Assembly: GCA_022749755.1 (NCBI GenBank)
Contig: CM040443.1
Location: forward strand, 4,627,191 to 4,691,190
Direction of reading: 5' to 3'
Source: Azadirachta indica
Lineage: Eukaryota; Streptophyta; Magnoliopsida; Sapindales; Meliaceae
DNA: 64,000 bases
The number at the start of each line of letters is the position of its first letter. The first letter of the stretch is position 1. The notes beneath the pieces were generated by a model. That model was given only the letters and a program-made list of their open reading frames with translations, had not been told where the DNA came from and searched no databases. Both the position numbers and the translations under genes were made by a program. Positions 11,500 to 24,374 of this stretch are shown here, one piece after another.

Positions 11500-14400
11500 G
11501 TCTTCAATTTTTTGTAAGGGAAGGCTAAAAAGGATTGGTTAGGGCAGAGAAGAAGAATAATTTGGAATTCCAATCAATTACAAAGTTGGTAAAAGTAGGA
11601 ATATTTGTTATTTTTGTTGCAAATTCATGGAGAAAAGGTGATTGTACTTGAACCATATTGAAAAAGAGAAAGGTGAGAAACAAAGTAGAAGTTAAGAATT
11701 GTAAAAGAGGTGTACACGTTCAAGCTTTTTGAGAAATTAATTATGTCCATGAATTTCTTTTGTCTCTCTGTTTCCTTCTGCTTTCATGCCTCTGCTCTCT
11801 CTACTAATTTTTTTTTCCGGGAAAAACTGACAAATTTTCTCTTGTGCCTACAAAGTTATGATCTGATTTGCCTCCACATTTCATTTAATTGTAGGTGATG
11901 CCCATGAGAGAAGTGAAATTAGTGTTTTCTTTTCTCCTTCTTCCTCTTTTTTGGGTCTAATATCAAGATGTAACGTTAAATAAAAAATTAATAGATATTA
12001 TTGTATTACTCTCAAAAAAAATAATTTTTAAATTAAAACACACTATTAATGAACGTTGAACCAAACGAAAGAAAATAACTGCTATATTACATTGATGTAA
12101 TATAATCGAATATCGTAAAATGATTTTATTTGTTGATGTGATGTTAAATATATATGTGCTAACTATATAAAATTATGACACATTAATTTTAAATAAATTT
12201 ATATGCTCTATTATTCTTGTATTATGTTAATAGTATAATATTTAAATTAAGGATAAGAACCAAATTGAGGTGGGTCTCGCTCATGATTGTTGATTAAATC
12301 AAATTAATTTGTAGGTACAATATGATAATCATCTATCTCAATATCGACAAGCATAAGACAACATAATCCAACAAGTAATTGATAGGGTCACCTAATTTTA
12401 ACAATCAAACAAAATTTTATCAAATTATGGCCATATATGCGTATTGGGTAGGCAATAATTCAATGCTTTATTTTCAATAAGATTAAATGATAATTTAAAA
12501 TTTATATATTTTTATAAACTTTAATTACGAATATGTCAAACTTAAGCTCTGAGTCAGGCCCACTGACCTTATTGAGTTGAAGTCGGGCTTAGCCCAAGTT
12601 ATGGTGGTTGAATCCAAGTTGTTTCCCGTTATTTATTTATCATTATTTATTAGTCAATAACATAAATCTATTTACACGCTAAAAATATATTTTGAACACA
12701 TATTTTTAATAAGTATTTTATTATGAAAATATCAACAATTAAAATTATTATTGAAGACATTTAACTTAATTAAATATAATCATATTATTCTTAGCACCTA
12801 TCTAACACACATCTGCCTATTTAATGTATTATTATTAGCCTTAAACCCTTAAGCTCGCTGCTTTAACGTCAAATCTAATTCATCATGTAAACTTCTATAA
12901 CTATAAATAAATATTCACTTATAGAAGAAGAAATTAATATTTGAAAATATTCAATATATATATTAAATAATTTTTTAAACAAATTTACAATTTAAATTAA
13001 TTTACTAATTTATTTCTATAAGTCGACATAGAAAAAAATTTATCACAAATTAGTGAGTTTTATAATTAAATTCTCATCAAAATTGAAAAAGTTATTCTTA
13101 TTTAATTTCAAATAGTTTTGCGACTTAATAAAAATTAATTGGATGTGATAAATAATTTTATGGGTACGTGGAGAAAAATTAAGATATTAAATATTAGAGT
13201 ATTAATTAGGAACTATTTAGATACTTTAAAGGGTGTTAAAGGTAAAATCTAAAATCTAAATATTTTAGATGGGTATATAGATTAAAAAGGTGTGCATAAT
13301 ATGTTTTAAGGTATACATAGACTCACTCTAGTTAATATATGAAATAATGTGAGTGTGACAAGTTAATTTTTTAATCGCTTGAGATGAAAATATTGAAATA
13401 CAAGCTAGGAAAGTTGCATAATTTTATATGTTTATTATCATTGATTTTATTTTATTAATTAAAATTAAAAAATATACAAAAAGATAAATCTTAAATATTA
13501 TAAAATAATTTTAAAAAAATCTTAAATGAACATATTCATCACAAATTATTCAATAAATTCTAGTATCAATGTCAGTCTTAAATGACCATATTTTTGTTAA
13601 ATAATTCTATGCATCGATATTACTTTAAATTTTTTTATAATTTAAACATGATTGAGGGTTCACCTAAAATTATGGTATTTGCGTCACATTATAAAAATAA
13701 AGTTAAACAATCACTAAACTTTTCACTAATTCTTATCAAAATTTATTTAATTTTTTATTAATATTTTATATTTATAATTTATATTTATAGTTGCTATGGT
13801 ATTAAAGTTACAACATTTCAATATCAAACTTTAATTAGGAGAAAGATAAGGTTTTAAAGTAAAATATTTTAAAACCTTGTAACTCTCCAATTTAAAATCT
13901 TTAGGATACTTTTGGCAGTAGATTCTGCCTTAGACTAATTCACTGTTTGAGATGAAAAAAAATTTAATATAATGTTTGATGTAAAAAGTTAAAAAAATTG
14001 ATTATATTAAAATTAAAATTAATATAGCCAAAACTCCCCAAAATTTTACCCGTGGGACAATGGGGTATTTGTCTAAGCTGTATTAAAATTAATGCTCCCT
14101 CCTCTCTCCTCTCTTTTCTCTTCAACTCTCTTGTCTATCTCTTCTACTCTCTCACATCACTAATAAAAAACTTTAAACAAATATTATTATTTAACAAATT
14201 CTATAATTTAAAAATTATATTAAATAAATAATTAGATATAAAAAACAAATAAAATATTATTACTTAATAAATTCTAATAGATATTATGTATATGCACCAT
14301 TAATTTTTTATTTAAAAAATGTTAATGAATTTTAAAAAATACATTTGTATATTCTTAAAACTTTTAATTATCTAATACAAATTAATAAAATATATAAATA

Positions 14401-14739
14401 ATATATAAAATTTTATGTTTTTTTATTTATTGTTAAATAAATATTAATTTAATTTCAAAAATATAAATATTAATACAATATAATACGTCATTGTATCAAA
14501 CATAAGTTAATTTATAATTAATTTAATAAATAATGTATCAAACATAATACAAATTTTTATTTAATTTATTCTGGTATAATTCATTCCAATACAATACAAT
14601 TTATCTTAAAATAAGACCATCCAGTACACGCTGCAAACTCAAGTCCTTGCGCAGTCAACTAACATTTAAAAACTGAAAGCTCTTAGATACAATTAACCGT
14701 TGAACTCTGCAATTTTCCCGCCAAAGAATCCCTGGAAAA
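11500..14739. other. AT-rich intergenic stretch
   Basis: No gene recognised between the Nudix gene and the zinc finger gene. There is a pyrimidine-rich block at 14096-14155. Open frames are short and of AT-biased composition. Confidence 0.55.
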
Positions 14740-17700
14740 ATGAAAACACTTCTCAAAACCAGCCATGGGTATCTCCATCCTGTTCTCAAAAGAAACCCTA
14801 AACTTTTCACACCCATTTCACATCTCCACAATCCCACAAAAACCCTAGAACCAGAATCAGGGCCTGGCATCATTTTCAGTGAAGTGGAAGAGCTACAATC
14901 CTCAAAACTCAAAAACCAGAATGCTCAATCATCTTCAGAAATACCGTCCAATTATGTTAGACCCCATAAAGAAATTGAGTCAACGGTTCGGATTTCACAC
15001 CCGTGGCCTGAGTGGGTGGACTTGATGGAGTGCTTGATAAAAAGAGGGTACTTTGATGGAGATGGAAACCCTTTTAATAATGAAAATGAGGAATTGAGTT
15101 CGAAGGAAGCAAATTGTATTCGTACTGCGTGTCTTAATTTTGGCCGAGATCATTATAGTCTTATGAGGTATTTAAAGGGTCTGAGTGGTTATTAGTTTGT
15201 TTATAAATGTATTTTCGTTTTCCTTTACCTATATTTTTTAATTTTTTATTTGTTTTATTTTTTCCTTTTGTTTTGTGATTTTGGCTTTCTGTAATATTTT
15301 TGTTTGTTGGTTTTTGGGTTATTGATTTTTGTTCATGGCCTGAGTGAGCGATTGTGTGGCGATTAGAATTTCTGAAATGTGCGTACCACCTGTTTGATTT
15401 TAGGATTGTGAGAGAGAAACATACAATAATGTTCTTGAACTTTGATCGCCCTTATTGTGGGGATATATGGGAAACAGGCCAGTTATTATATTTTAGGCTT
15501 TTAGTTATTTATCGTATGGTAAGTTCTAGTTTGTTGAAGGGGCAACCTTTGCTCGTGACTAGTATTCATCAGCAGACATTTATACTTTCTAGGTTGTATG
15601 TAAACTCAAATATCCTGATTATATGCGCAATCTGTAGACTCTGCTTTCCTCTTAGGCAGTCTCTTTTAGTTCTTGGTAAAATTTCCTTCGGTGGAAATTT
15701 TGATCATCGAAGCTATTGCAGATTTTGTTTTGTTGTTCTAGTCTATTCACCATTTCCTTTTAAAATTGGCTTCCCTTATGTTATGTAATTTAAGATAATT
15801 AATTTTTTGGACAGTAGGCAACTAGGGAATAGAAGTGGCAGAGGACATGCTTGCAAGAGGTGTTTATGATTTTTCTTTCCTTGTTCGACAAAAAAATTAA
15901 AATAAATGCCATAATTGTTTTTGGGACTTGTAGAATCGTCATTTGATTTTTTTGCGTCACTTGTACGTTGCCCTAGTCATTGTATTTTCACTTTAAAAGC
16001 AGCAGAATAGAGGAGATAATAGAGAATAGAGTTCGAACCTAGAAAAGGAGTCTCCTGGTCCTTTTCAACTTGGGGGGAAAATATACACACCAGAAAACTG
16101 GAAACTCTTGGTTCTTGAGCTGTAAAAGAGTTAAAATTTCTGCATTTTCTTCATCTTGGTTATCAATTCCTATGACAAATTACTATGTGTTGGATAGTAA
16201 TTGGAAAATCAGAATAGAGAACCAATCAGACACAACGCTAACTATGAGACTTAGGCTTTGTTTGGTATTAAGGTGCTGTGGCGTTAAAGTTATAACTGTT
16301 GCTGAGTGAAGTCGTCGAATGTAAAAATTAAGTGGAGAAATAAGTGGTCCCCACCAAAAGTTGGTGTTTACCAGCCACACAAAAGCTCCACAATCCCAAA
16401 CAAAGCCTTAGCATGGTTTGGCTTTAAGACTGCATCTATGCATGAAATAGGTAAGAAAAAAATTGAAGTATGAACAATGGATTTACAAAGCTCTGATGTT
16501 GCTTTCTCTATTACCCAAACAACAATGCACCCAGCTCACTTTCTCATAGTAATAAAAGCAGTGATATCAGGAATGCAAAGTAACAGACGTTGAAAAATAT
16601 ATGCAGTTTCACCACTAAAAGTGAAGGCCAGAGATGTTTATTTTCAGCATTATGACCTGTTGATTCATAGTTGAAAATCGCAGATTTTGCCCTTTCCCTG
16701 GTGACTCTTAGGCTAAAGGGCTTAGAATCCCAGCATCTGGTCAACTTCAGTCTATTTTTGAAATACAGAGAAGGTAAATCCCAATATTTTGTAGTCCTGA
16801 GCTATAATGTTTTCCTTTAACCATGAATCTCAAAAGTTCAGATGTCTTGCTTTACCAAAACAACAATGCACCCAGCTCACTTTCTCATAGTTATCAGGGA
16901 ATGCAAAGTAATAGACGTTGAAATGCAGTTTCACCACTAAGAATTTCAAGGCTAGAAATGTGTATTTTGAGCATTATGAGCTGTCAATTAGCATACTTGA
17001 AATCGCAGATTTTGCCCCTTTCCCTGGTGACTGTTTGGCTAAAAGGCTTAGAATTGCGGGTACCTGGTCAACTTGAGTCCCTATTTGAGATAGAGAGAAA
17101 GTAAATCCCAGTATTGTGTCATCCTGAGCTATAATGTTTTCCTTTAATTCTGAATCTCAAAAGTTTAGAGCTGCTGCTTACCAAACTGCTGTACCACCAG
17201 GTATTTATTGAAGAAAGACATCCAGATTGTTGTTCGATGTGGATGCCCAAGCATAGACAGGAAAGTCGTCAACTCAGGAAAGCGTCTAAGGGCACATGTA
17301 GGCATTCATGAAGGAAATGTATATACAGAGTTTTATCCCAACAGTTACTTTGTCAATTGACTTACCAAACTCTTGCGTACTATTCGGAGATTTTGCTTAA
17401 TATTTTTGTTACTAATTTTCTTTCATTCAATGGATGTTTCAGTGACTCAGAACTCGTTTAGCACATTTAATAAATATGGATAGCTGTTCTGGTAGGTTTG
17501 CAGCTCCTGCAACTTGAGGGGAAACTGTGAAAGGGCATATGTGAAGGCACGTGAAAATGAAGGTGGACGAACAGTAGATGTCATGCGCATTTTGTTGACT
17601 TATGGACTTGATCCGATTACTTGTACAGTGGAAAACAAGCCATGTCTGAACAAACTGGTTAAAGAAGCAGTGAGAAGACTGCTAAAAGAAATCATTGAGT

Positions 17701-18674
17701 ATAGTACAAAGGAACCTGGCTCCAATTTCCTGAACTCTGAATCCTTGAAAAACAGTGCAGCCATACGAGATCATTTAATAAGTCCACCAGAAAAACACCA
17801 CATAAATATTTCAACTAAACAAGGCGATTGGCGCTGCTCCAAGTAATTAAGGCCAACTTTTTGGCAAGTTAAGATTAAGAGTCTTCAAATATGTTCGTCT
17901 AACATTGGTTTGTTTCTCATGTCTCTTTATTTTGCACATGTAATTTTCTTAATTTTGCAAGAAATATTAGGTGCCTTCGCTGTGATGATTTATACCTGGA
18001 TAGACTAAGGCGGCTACGGGAGGATCAGGATCATCTTCTGCTGAAGAAGGGAGACTGGATATGTAACAGGTAATAGTTATCAAGATTTTCCGACTTTACA
18101 ATATTTGATGCACTTTTTCTAAATTCTACTTTTTGCAGATGCAATTTCTTGAACTTTGCAAAGAATACAAGATGTCTGCAGTGCAAAGAGAACCCACCAA
18201 AGCGGCAGCTCAATCCGGGAGAGTGGGAATGTGAATCGTGAGTGCTCTTTTACATTTAATCATTGTAGTTCTCCAAAAATCAATGCATAAAAGGTTCCTG
18301 TCTAAAAGCGTGTTATATAGTTTGAGTTATTTTATAGGTGCAACTATATCAATTTTAGAAGAAACATGGTATGCTTGAAATGTGATTATAGACTACCAAA
18401 GGCATCAAATACTTCCTACACATCTGCTTGGCCAGAAAGCAGTAATGGAGGCTATAATAACCGCAGTAGATTGAAGCTTTTAAGTGAAGAAAACAAAGCA
18501 AATTATTGTAAATCTGTGGGGCAAGATAGACAAAGTCAAAACAGAGATGCAGATATGTGGACATTTGTGGAGGAAGAGAAAGAAGATGATGATCCATCAG
18601 ATTCATGGAATGAAATTTCTCGATTTAGTGAATTCCCTACTTCAGAAAGGAACAAAAATACTGCGAGGACATGA
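14740..18674 (+). CDS. Organelle zinc finger protein, RanBP2-type (VAR3/OZ family)
   Basis: Six exons: 14740-15167, 17201-17318, 17496-17842, 17938-18069, 18139-18237 and 18338-18674. They sum to 1461 bp, a 486-residue protein. The N-terminus (MKTLLKTSHGYLHPVLKRNP) is basic and free of acidic residues, as expected of a transit peptide. A conserved block HPWPEWVDLMECLIKRGYF is followed by CIRTACLNFGRDH and TVDVMRILLTYGLDP, all typical of the family. Three C-x2-C-x10-C-x2-C fingers lie at Cys 296/299/310/313, 340/343/354/357 and 373/376/387/390. Arabidopsis relatives (VAR3/OZ1, OZ2) act in plastid or mitochondrial RNA editing and splicing; organelle choice here is not decidable. Oddity: the intron 3 acceptor (17936-17937) reads AC, not AG. 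An in-frame AG at 17969-17970 would delete 11 codons and finger 1. Confidence 0.88.
16254..16407. mobile_element. Tourist-like MITE in intron 1 of the zinc finger gene
   Basis: A 154-bp element with perfect 12-bp terminal inverted repeats GGCTTTGTTTGG / CCAAACAAAGCC and a TTA duplication at 16251-16253 and 16408-16410. The similarity of the ends continues imperfectly for about 20 bp more. Both the ends and the TTA target fit PIF/Harbinger (Tourist) MITEs. Confidence 0.85.
16488..17200 (+). repeat. Tandem duplication inside intron 1, reaching the exon 2 acceptor
   Basis: Two diverged copies of a unit of about 330-340 bp (16488 to about 16832, then 16833 to about 17161). Each opens with a '(a)caaacaacaatgcacccag' type block and later has 'ttccctggtgact' and 'gctataatgttttccttta'. 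A third partial copy provides the real exon 2 acceptor (accaccag at 17193-17200), so units 1 and 2 carry related acceptor-like AGs at 16533-16534 and 16874-16875. Confidence 0.75.
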
Positions 18675-19388
18675 GAAAATGACGATAACTCTCGGTCCTT
18701 CAACAGCAAAAGAAGATTGGATTTGCTTGAATCTACTGATGATGGAAACTGGATAAAAACATTTCTGTACACTAAAATGATTCAGCTCTTTTCCAAACTT
18801 GTATAGAAACAACACAGCCTGTATGGTAAAGTTGGTACGAAGGAAATCCGTTTTGACCTTCTACTTTCATGACAAAAGGCCAAACCAGTGAAAATTTCTC
18901 CTCAGGACTTTTGTAGACTTGGTGGCTTACATTTCAATCATAAATTTCAGAAATTCCAACAGAAGATTGCAATTTCACTATCCTAAACATATGGGTTGGT
19001 TCTGGACGTTAAATTGGGCCGTCTACGGTCCCGTATATTTCGGGTGAATGGATAATAATTTTTGCTGGATTTAAGCCGACCCTGACGTACAAGTTGGGCT
19101 GAGCCAAGACCAACCTATTTTTGACCGGTCCAGACTGCCTGTCGTGATGCACTCAACAGCAATCAATTTCTACCGACTTGCAAAAGAGCCATAATGATTA
19201 ACTTTGCAATTTCATTGTTGGCAGTTACTTGTAATTTGAATTATTAAATACTATCATTACAAGCAGGGCTTTAAATGTGAAAAACACTCAGAAATCATCG
19301 TCTTACACAATAAATTAAGTTTAAATATTACTACTCACAATCAGAGTTACCTTACATTGATGTTCATCCTTATTACTCTTAATTTGCC
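18675..19388. other. Convergent intergenic region
   Basis: Holds the 3' flanks of the plus-strand zinc finger gene and the minus-strand dioxygenase 1. No further gene is seen. Confidence 0.5.
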
Positions 19389-20812
19389 TTACACCCTGTA
19401 GTAATTCACCAACGTTTTTCCATCCAGCTGTTTGGTGAAGAACCTTGTTACATAGTCTGTATATGTGAACTCCCGAAAACGAGGTGGCTTCTGTGGCGAT
19501 AATAGCTCTGGAAATGGTCCATACAAGTTATCCCTCTCCCCGGCGCTGAAAAATGCTGCGATTGAGACTCGTGGTTTTTCCGATGAATTTGCCAACACTC
19601 TGTGCTCTACGCTTTTGTATTCATCATTTGACATAATCTGAAAAACAAAGATAATTAAAGTACAAATTTTGGAGTAAAAGATGTAAAACTAATTATCGTA
19701 TAGTCTTTAGCTTTAGTAGAAATTAATTACTACAAGACTATGGACATTGGACAATGAACATAATCAAGAGTCTGTCCGAAGTGTAGATCTAGGAGGACAA
19801 ATAAAACCCGGGGAATTGGTAAGCCTGGGAGGTTATAATACCTGAAGAACATCTCCAATGTTAATAACAAGAGCTCCAGGGACAGTTTTAACAGGAATCC
19901 AATCCTCACCGTGCTTAATCTGCAGCCCACCTTTATCATCTTGCAACAAGATAGTCAATGGTCCTGGGTCGGTATGAGACGTGATCCCCACCGTCAGATC
20001 TGGTTGTGGACAGTAGGGATAGTAGTGTCCCACCATCATCCTCCCTTCCAAGAAGCTCATCTCCTTCAATTTCTCCGTCGCCAACCCCAGCCCTTCACAC
20101 AGCAGCCCAAACAAAATCTCCCCGAGACGCTTCACGTGTTGGTTCCACTCCACTACCTCGTTTCTACATATTTCAGGAATTTCATCAAGCTCTGCTAGAG
20201 TTGGACCCAGCTTTACCTGCAGCGTGTCCCTGTAAAATTAAACAATTACTTTACCAAATTTATTTCTATTAAGTGAATATAAAATGGTCTTAAGGTAACA
20301 CATCAAAATCACTTCCATATTCCATGCCAAAAAAAGAAAAGAACAGAAAATGCCATGTACCTCCAGCTAGCAGCTTTAGAGTGAAACAAATCAATGTTAG
20401 AAATGAAGGACACGCCGTTAGTCGGCTGTCTACGGTAAAACTGCGCCTTGATCTCTGTCGGCTGTTCATGAAACCCTTTGATAACTCCGATCAGACGCTC
20501 CAAGAACTCAACTTCTATGCCGTGATTAACAACCTGAAAGAACCCCAGTTCGCGGGAGGCACGTGCAATCTTTTCAACAATCGTCGGTCGCAGCAGGTCG
20601 GAGTGAATGCCGGATAAATCGATGGTGGGGATGATATCAGGGTCAGGTTGTGTCTTTGACTTGGGTTTGAGGTCGGTAAGCGTTTCAGGTGGGTGGATGA
20701 AGAAGCGGGGGATGGTGGTGATGCCTGAATCTAGTAAACCTTTGACTCCGAGCTTAGATTCGTCGAAGTGTTTAACAGCTTCGGCTCTGTTGTAGGATTC
20801 CGTTGCCATCAT
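19389..20812 (-). CDS. 2-oxoglutarate/Fe(II) dioxygenase 1, intact (ACC oxidase homolog type)
   Basis: Three exons: 20361-20812, 19842-20229 and 19389-19637, with GT-AG borders (TGGAG|GTACAT, ACAG|GGACAC, TTCAG|GTATT, TGAG-type acceptor before ATTATGTC). Total 1089 bp, 362 residues, normal for the family. The N-terminal dioxygenase domain has PTIDLSG and FFQVVNHGIE. Iron ligands are H236, D238 (SHTD) and H292 (VEHRVLANSS); R303-x-S305 binds 2-oxoglutarate. Relatives include deacetoxyvindoline 4-hydroxylase and Arabidopsis GSL-OH, which hydroxylate specialised metabolites. True ACC oxidase activity is not implied, and the substrate is unknown. I chose the MMATES start because the paralogues start there; an in-frame ATG at 20905 would add 31 residues. 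It is the first gene of the array and one of only two undamaged copies. Confidence 0.93.
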
Positions 20813-21041
20813 TAACGGAAGCGAGCCCTTTCTACCTTGTACTTGTTTTCGGATTGAGAAAAAAGAGCGATGGTGGTAGAGGTTTTGAAGATTAGAGATA
20901 GACATTATAATGTAGATACTTCTTTTTCTTTGTTTTTTTCTATCCCGGTTGTTAGATAAAGAGTCGGGAAAATACAAAAATTTCAGAAAAGTCTTGAGTT
21001 ATAATCCACGTGTATGGTCGTTATCAAGGCAACACGAAATC

Positions 21042-21047
21042 TATATA
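21042..21047 (-). promoter_or_regulatory. Possible TATA box of dioxygenase 1
   Basis: On the minus strand the sequence reads TTATATAG, about 140 bp before the in-frame ATG at 20905 and 230 bp before the ATG at 20812. No other ATG occurs between it and 20905. Confidence 0.4.
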
Positions 21048-21049
21048 AC

Positions 21050-24000
21050 TTTAATAAAAGTAATTAAATAACTTCCTTCCTATAGAAATATATACGGCAA
21101 TTCGCAGTTAGATTAATTTGCACAAAATTAGAGGGAGAGAAAATCAATTGGTCAATTTGAAAGATTGATCATGGTCATCATAATAAAGTGATTTTATTGA
21201 CTATGGTGCCACCGATTCGCGTAATAAAAATTTTAAAATAATACAAGAAATTTAAGGTCAAATCTAATTAAAATATATACAAAAAAATTTTGAAATTCAA
21301 ATAGCGCTCACATAAAATTTAAGAGGAATTGAGTTTTTCTTTTCAATAAGTCTTCTTAAAACAGGAAAAGTAAACTAAATTTCACATGGTGGAGCAGCCC
21401 TCATCAGGATATTAATTTTTTTTGTCTTTTTAAGGCCATTATTGATGTACGACGAGAAAGTAGGGATGAAATAAATGAAAAAAAATTTAGTTTTAATGTT
21501 ACTGTAATTTTTTATTTTAATTAGAATTTTTATTTAATTTTGTTATTTAAGTAGAATTTTTGTTTATTATTTTAATTTTAATTAAATCTCTTGTTTATAG
21601 GCCATCTTCGTTCTTTTAGGAATAGTATATATATATTAGTATAAATAGATCCTAGGGTTAGGATATATATTAATACAAATAAACCCTAGTATTCATACAT
21701 TAGAATAATATCTAATATAGATTCTGTACTGCTACGTCAATTATGGCTTGGATACTGTTTCACTTTTCTTATTAATTTATTTCAATTATGGCCTGGACTC
21801 TGTTTTCCTTTTTTATTAATTTATTACGCCAGTTTTAGAGAATTATTTAAAAAAAAAAAACTCAATTAAAAAAATACAAAAAATTAAAGAGCATGCGACG
21901 TAACCAGTCCATGCAAAAATATATATAAGGAGAGTCATAAGAAAAGTGAGTAACAAAAGTTACATATATTAATAACGGTTATAATTTAATTTATGGCACG
22001 TTTGAGATTAAGATTACGGGAATTTCTTAATTAATATTTAATGTTGGTGAGTGGTTGATGAATTTATAACCATAACTATAAAAAAAATCGATTATTGACT
22101 AAATATTTTAACAAATTAAACAAAAATGGTTTCAAATTAAACAATTCCTTAATCTTATGAGATGTAGACAGAGAATACAACAAAAACTAAAATTGAATGA
22201 ACCACCAAAATCAGCAGCTAGAGAACAAGAAATCCCATTTGTTTCAATGTAAGGATTCTCAAAAGAATCCACAAATAGCAGTGGAGCAAATATGTATTCA
22301 AATCGAACAGGATTTAATAGAAAGCGAAAAGAGAAACCACAAAATGCAATTGCTTTAATCTTTGTAAGTCTCTGAAGAGCAAAAAATCACACAGCTAGCG
22401 TATGAATTTGGGAATTCAGATGTCATTATATGAAGGAATTTTTGAAGCTTTCGTGTAGAAAATAAGAGATGTGAACAGAGAAATCGAGAATTTGGTGAAC
22501 AATAATAATCAGCAAGAACGACAAAAATTTGTTGTAGTCTTACGCCAACAATCGTGCTGCTGTTGTTGCCTACTCATATACTCAAGTTCGGTGGAGACGG
22601 ATTTGTTCTTAGTAACTCTGGAAGGGAAGAATAATAAACGAAAAAAAAAATAATTTTGAATAGTAAACGAATTATACATTCATGATAAAATTAATTATTT
22701 TTAAATGTCTTTTAATTTATTTTGATATTCTTTATTGTCCTTGTGAGACTATGGACATTCATAGGGGCACCTCTCTTTATCCACGTGCTTTGCATGACAT
22801 TTTAGTAGCAACCAGCAATTAAGCCAAAAAATTTTTAAAGTGTTCCGAATTTTCATAACTTATTAGGGGACGGCATAGTGGCCTTTGTGAAGATTGTTAG
22901 GGGATCCCAATATATTTTATATTTTTATAAAAAAAAAATATACGATACAATACAGTAAAAAATTGTTAAGATCTACAACATGTTTTTATATACCAAAAAA
23001 AATTAAAGTAAATACTTCTTTATTTATTTATAATTTTAATTACCTGTAGATTTTAATTTTGATTTATCTTTCATAACAATATAGCTTTTATTCATTACTT
23101 TATAAGGCTATAATAATTATATATATATATAAATTGTTGATGGACTTTTTATTGTAATATTAATAGATGAGTGAGATTGAATAGTACAATTAATACATTT
23201 GAATCATTGGATTACTCAAAAGAGAATTTAATAATTAATTTAAAATGAAAATAGTTCACAAATTGTGTTAGAAACTCCTAATTTAATGTAAATATACTAA
23301 TAAAAAGTTATTTGGTAGCATGATTCTTAATCGATTTGTAATTATAATATTAAAAAAAAGCGATAGCAAGTGCATGAGACAGAAATCCACACCACATTAG
23401 TCTCAAACCATTTTGAATAGTCCCGTTCAAAATCAATCAAGAAGAAAAGCCTACACGAGATAACACATGCACAAAGCACAATATGACTCGGATGAGATGA
23501 TGGCCAATGAGAGAAGAGGGTTGAGGACTTTATAATCCATGTAGGCAGCGATGGGAAATAGCTCAAAAAAATTCTCTAAAATTTCGTTTCTAAGAGTCTT
23601 TATTTCCTTTCAAGATTTTGTATTTTGTTGAAATTTAAATCATGAAATTTTTGTACAAAAAATTATTAAAACACAACAATTTACACAAGTTAATTTCTCC
23701 ACAAACACTTGCACAATGAAAATTTTTTATTTTTAAACTTATTATTTCTTTGTTGTCCTTAGGATGGTAAGGACATTCATTACTCTATCTTCTTCTCTCC
23801 TTTTTTTTTTTTTTCACACGTGGCTTTACATTATATTTATAAGTTCGCAAATTTTGTTTAAAGCTGTCACCTAATTTTTGTAAATTAAATTACATGAAAT
23901 GATTTATTGAGCTTGTCATTTAAAAAGTAAAATATAATTTAATATGTTATCAACATTATTAGTGTTAATTGATTTATTCAACCTAACAAAATTATAAAGG

Positions 24001-24326
24001 AGTTTAGTTTATTTGTAACAATGTTTAATTAATTTTTTTGTTATTAAGTTGACTTATCTAAGGTTCAAAAATTTATTAAAATTTAATTTAAGAAAAAAAT
24101 AATCAATTAAAAATAATTATTTTATTTTTTTTCTCAAACTGCTAATAATATCAAACAAGTGAAACTCCAAAATACTAATAAAAATATGTATTTTAAAACT
24201 GAAATTCTGTTAAAAGAGAGTTATTATTAATAATAATAATATAACAAGTTTTATTAGATTATTGCATCCCATAGCAGCAGTTTTGCACAAAAGCTTTCTT
24301 CATAACCATACAAATATGATGTTAAT
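21050..24326. other. AT-rich intergenic, partly duplicated at 30.5-31.9 kb
   Basis: No gene recognised. From about 22.9 kb on, the sequence is paralogous to 30.55-31.9 kb (shared blocks at 23100-23600 and 30600-31140, and at 23740-24130 and 31240-31620), marking the start of a duplicated two-gene block. Confidence 0.6.
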
Positions 24327-24374
24327 CTTCTTTCTCTATAGGCAACCTATAGGAGTCCATCAATGCTTGTCCAC

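Noticed and set aside
15354..15788. Open frame of 144 codons
   Set aside because: It lies inside intron 1 of the zinc finger gene, matches no family, and has a composition typical of random T-rich intron sequence.
19911..20272. Ser/Pro-rich open frames on the plus strand
   Set aside because: Antisense shadows of exon 2 of dioxygenase 1; similar shadows occur opposite copies 10, 12 and 13.
19389..20812. Naming the dioxygenases as ACC oxidase (ethylene synthesis)
   Set aside because: The sequences fit the 'ACC oxidase homolog' group related to D4H and GSL-OH, not true ACO.
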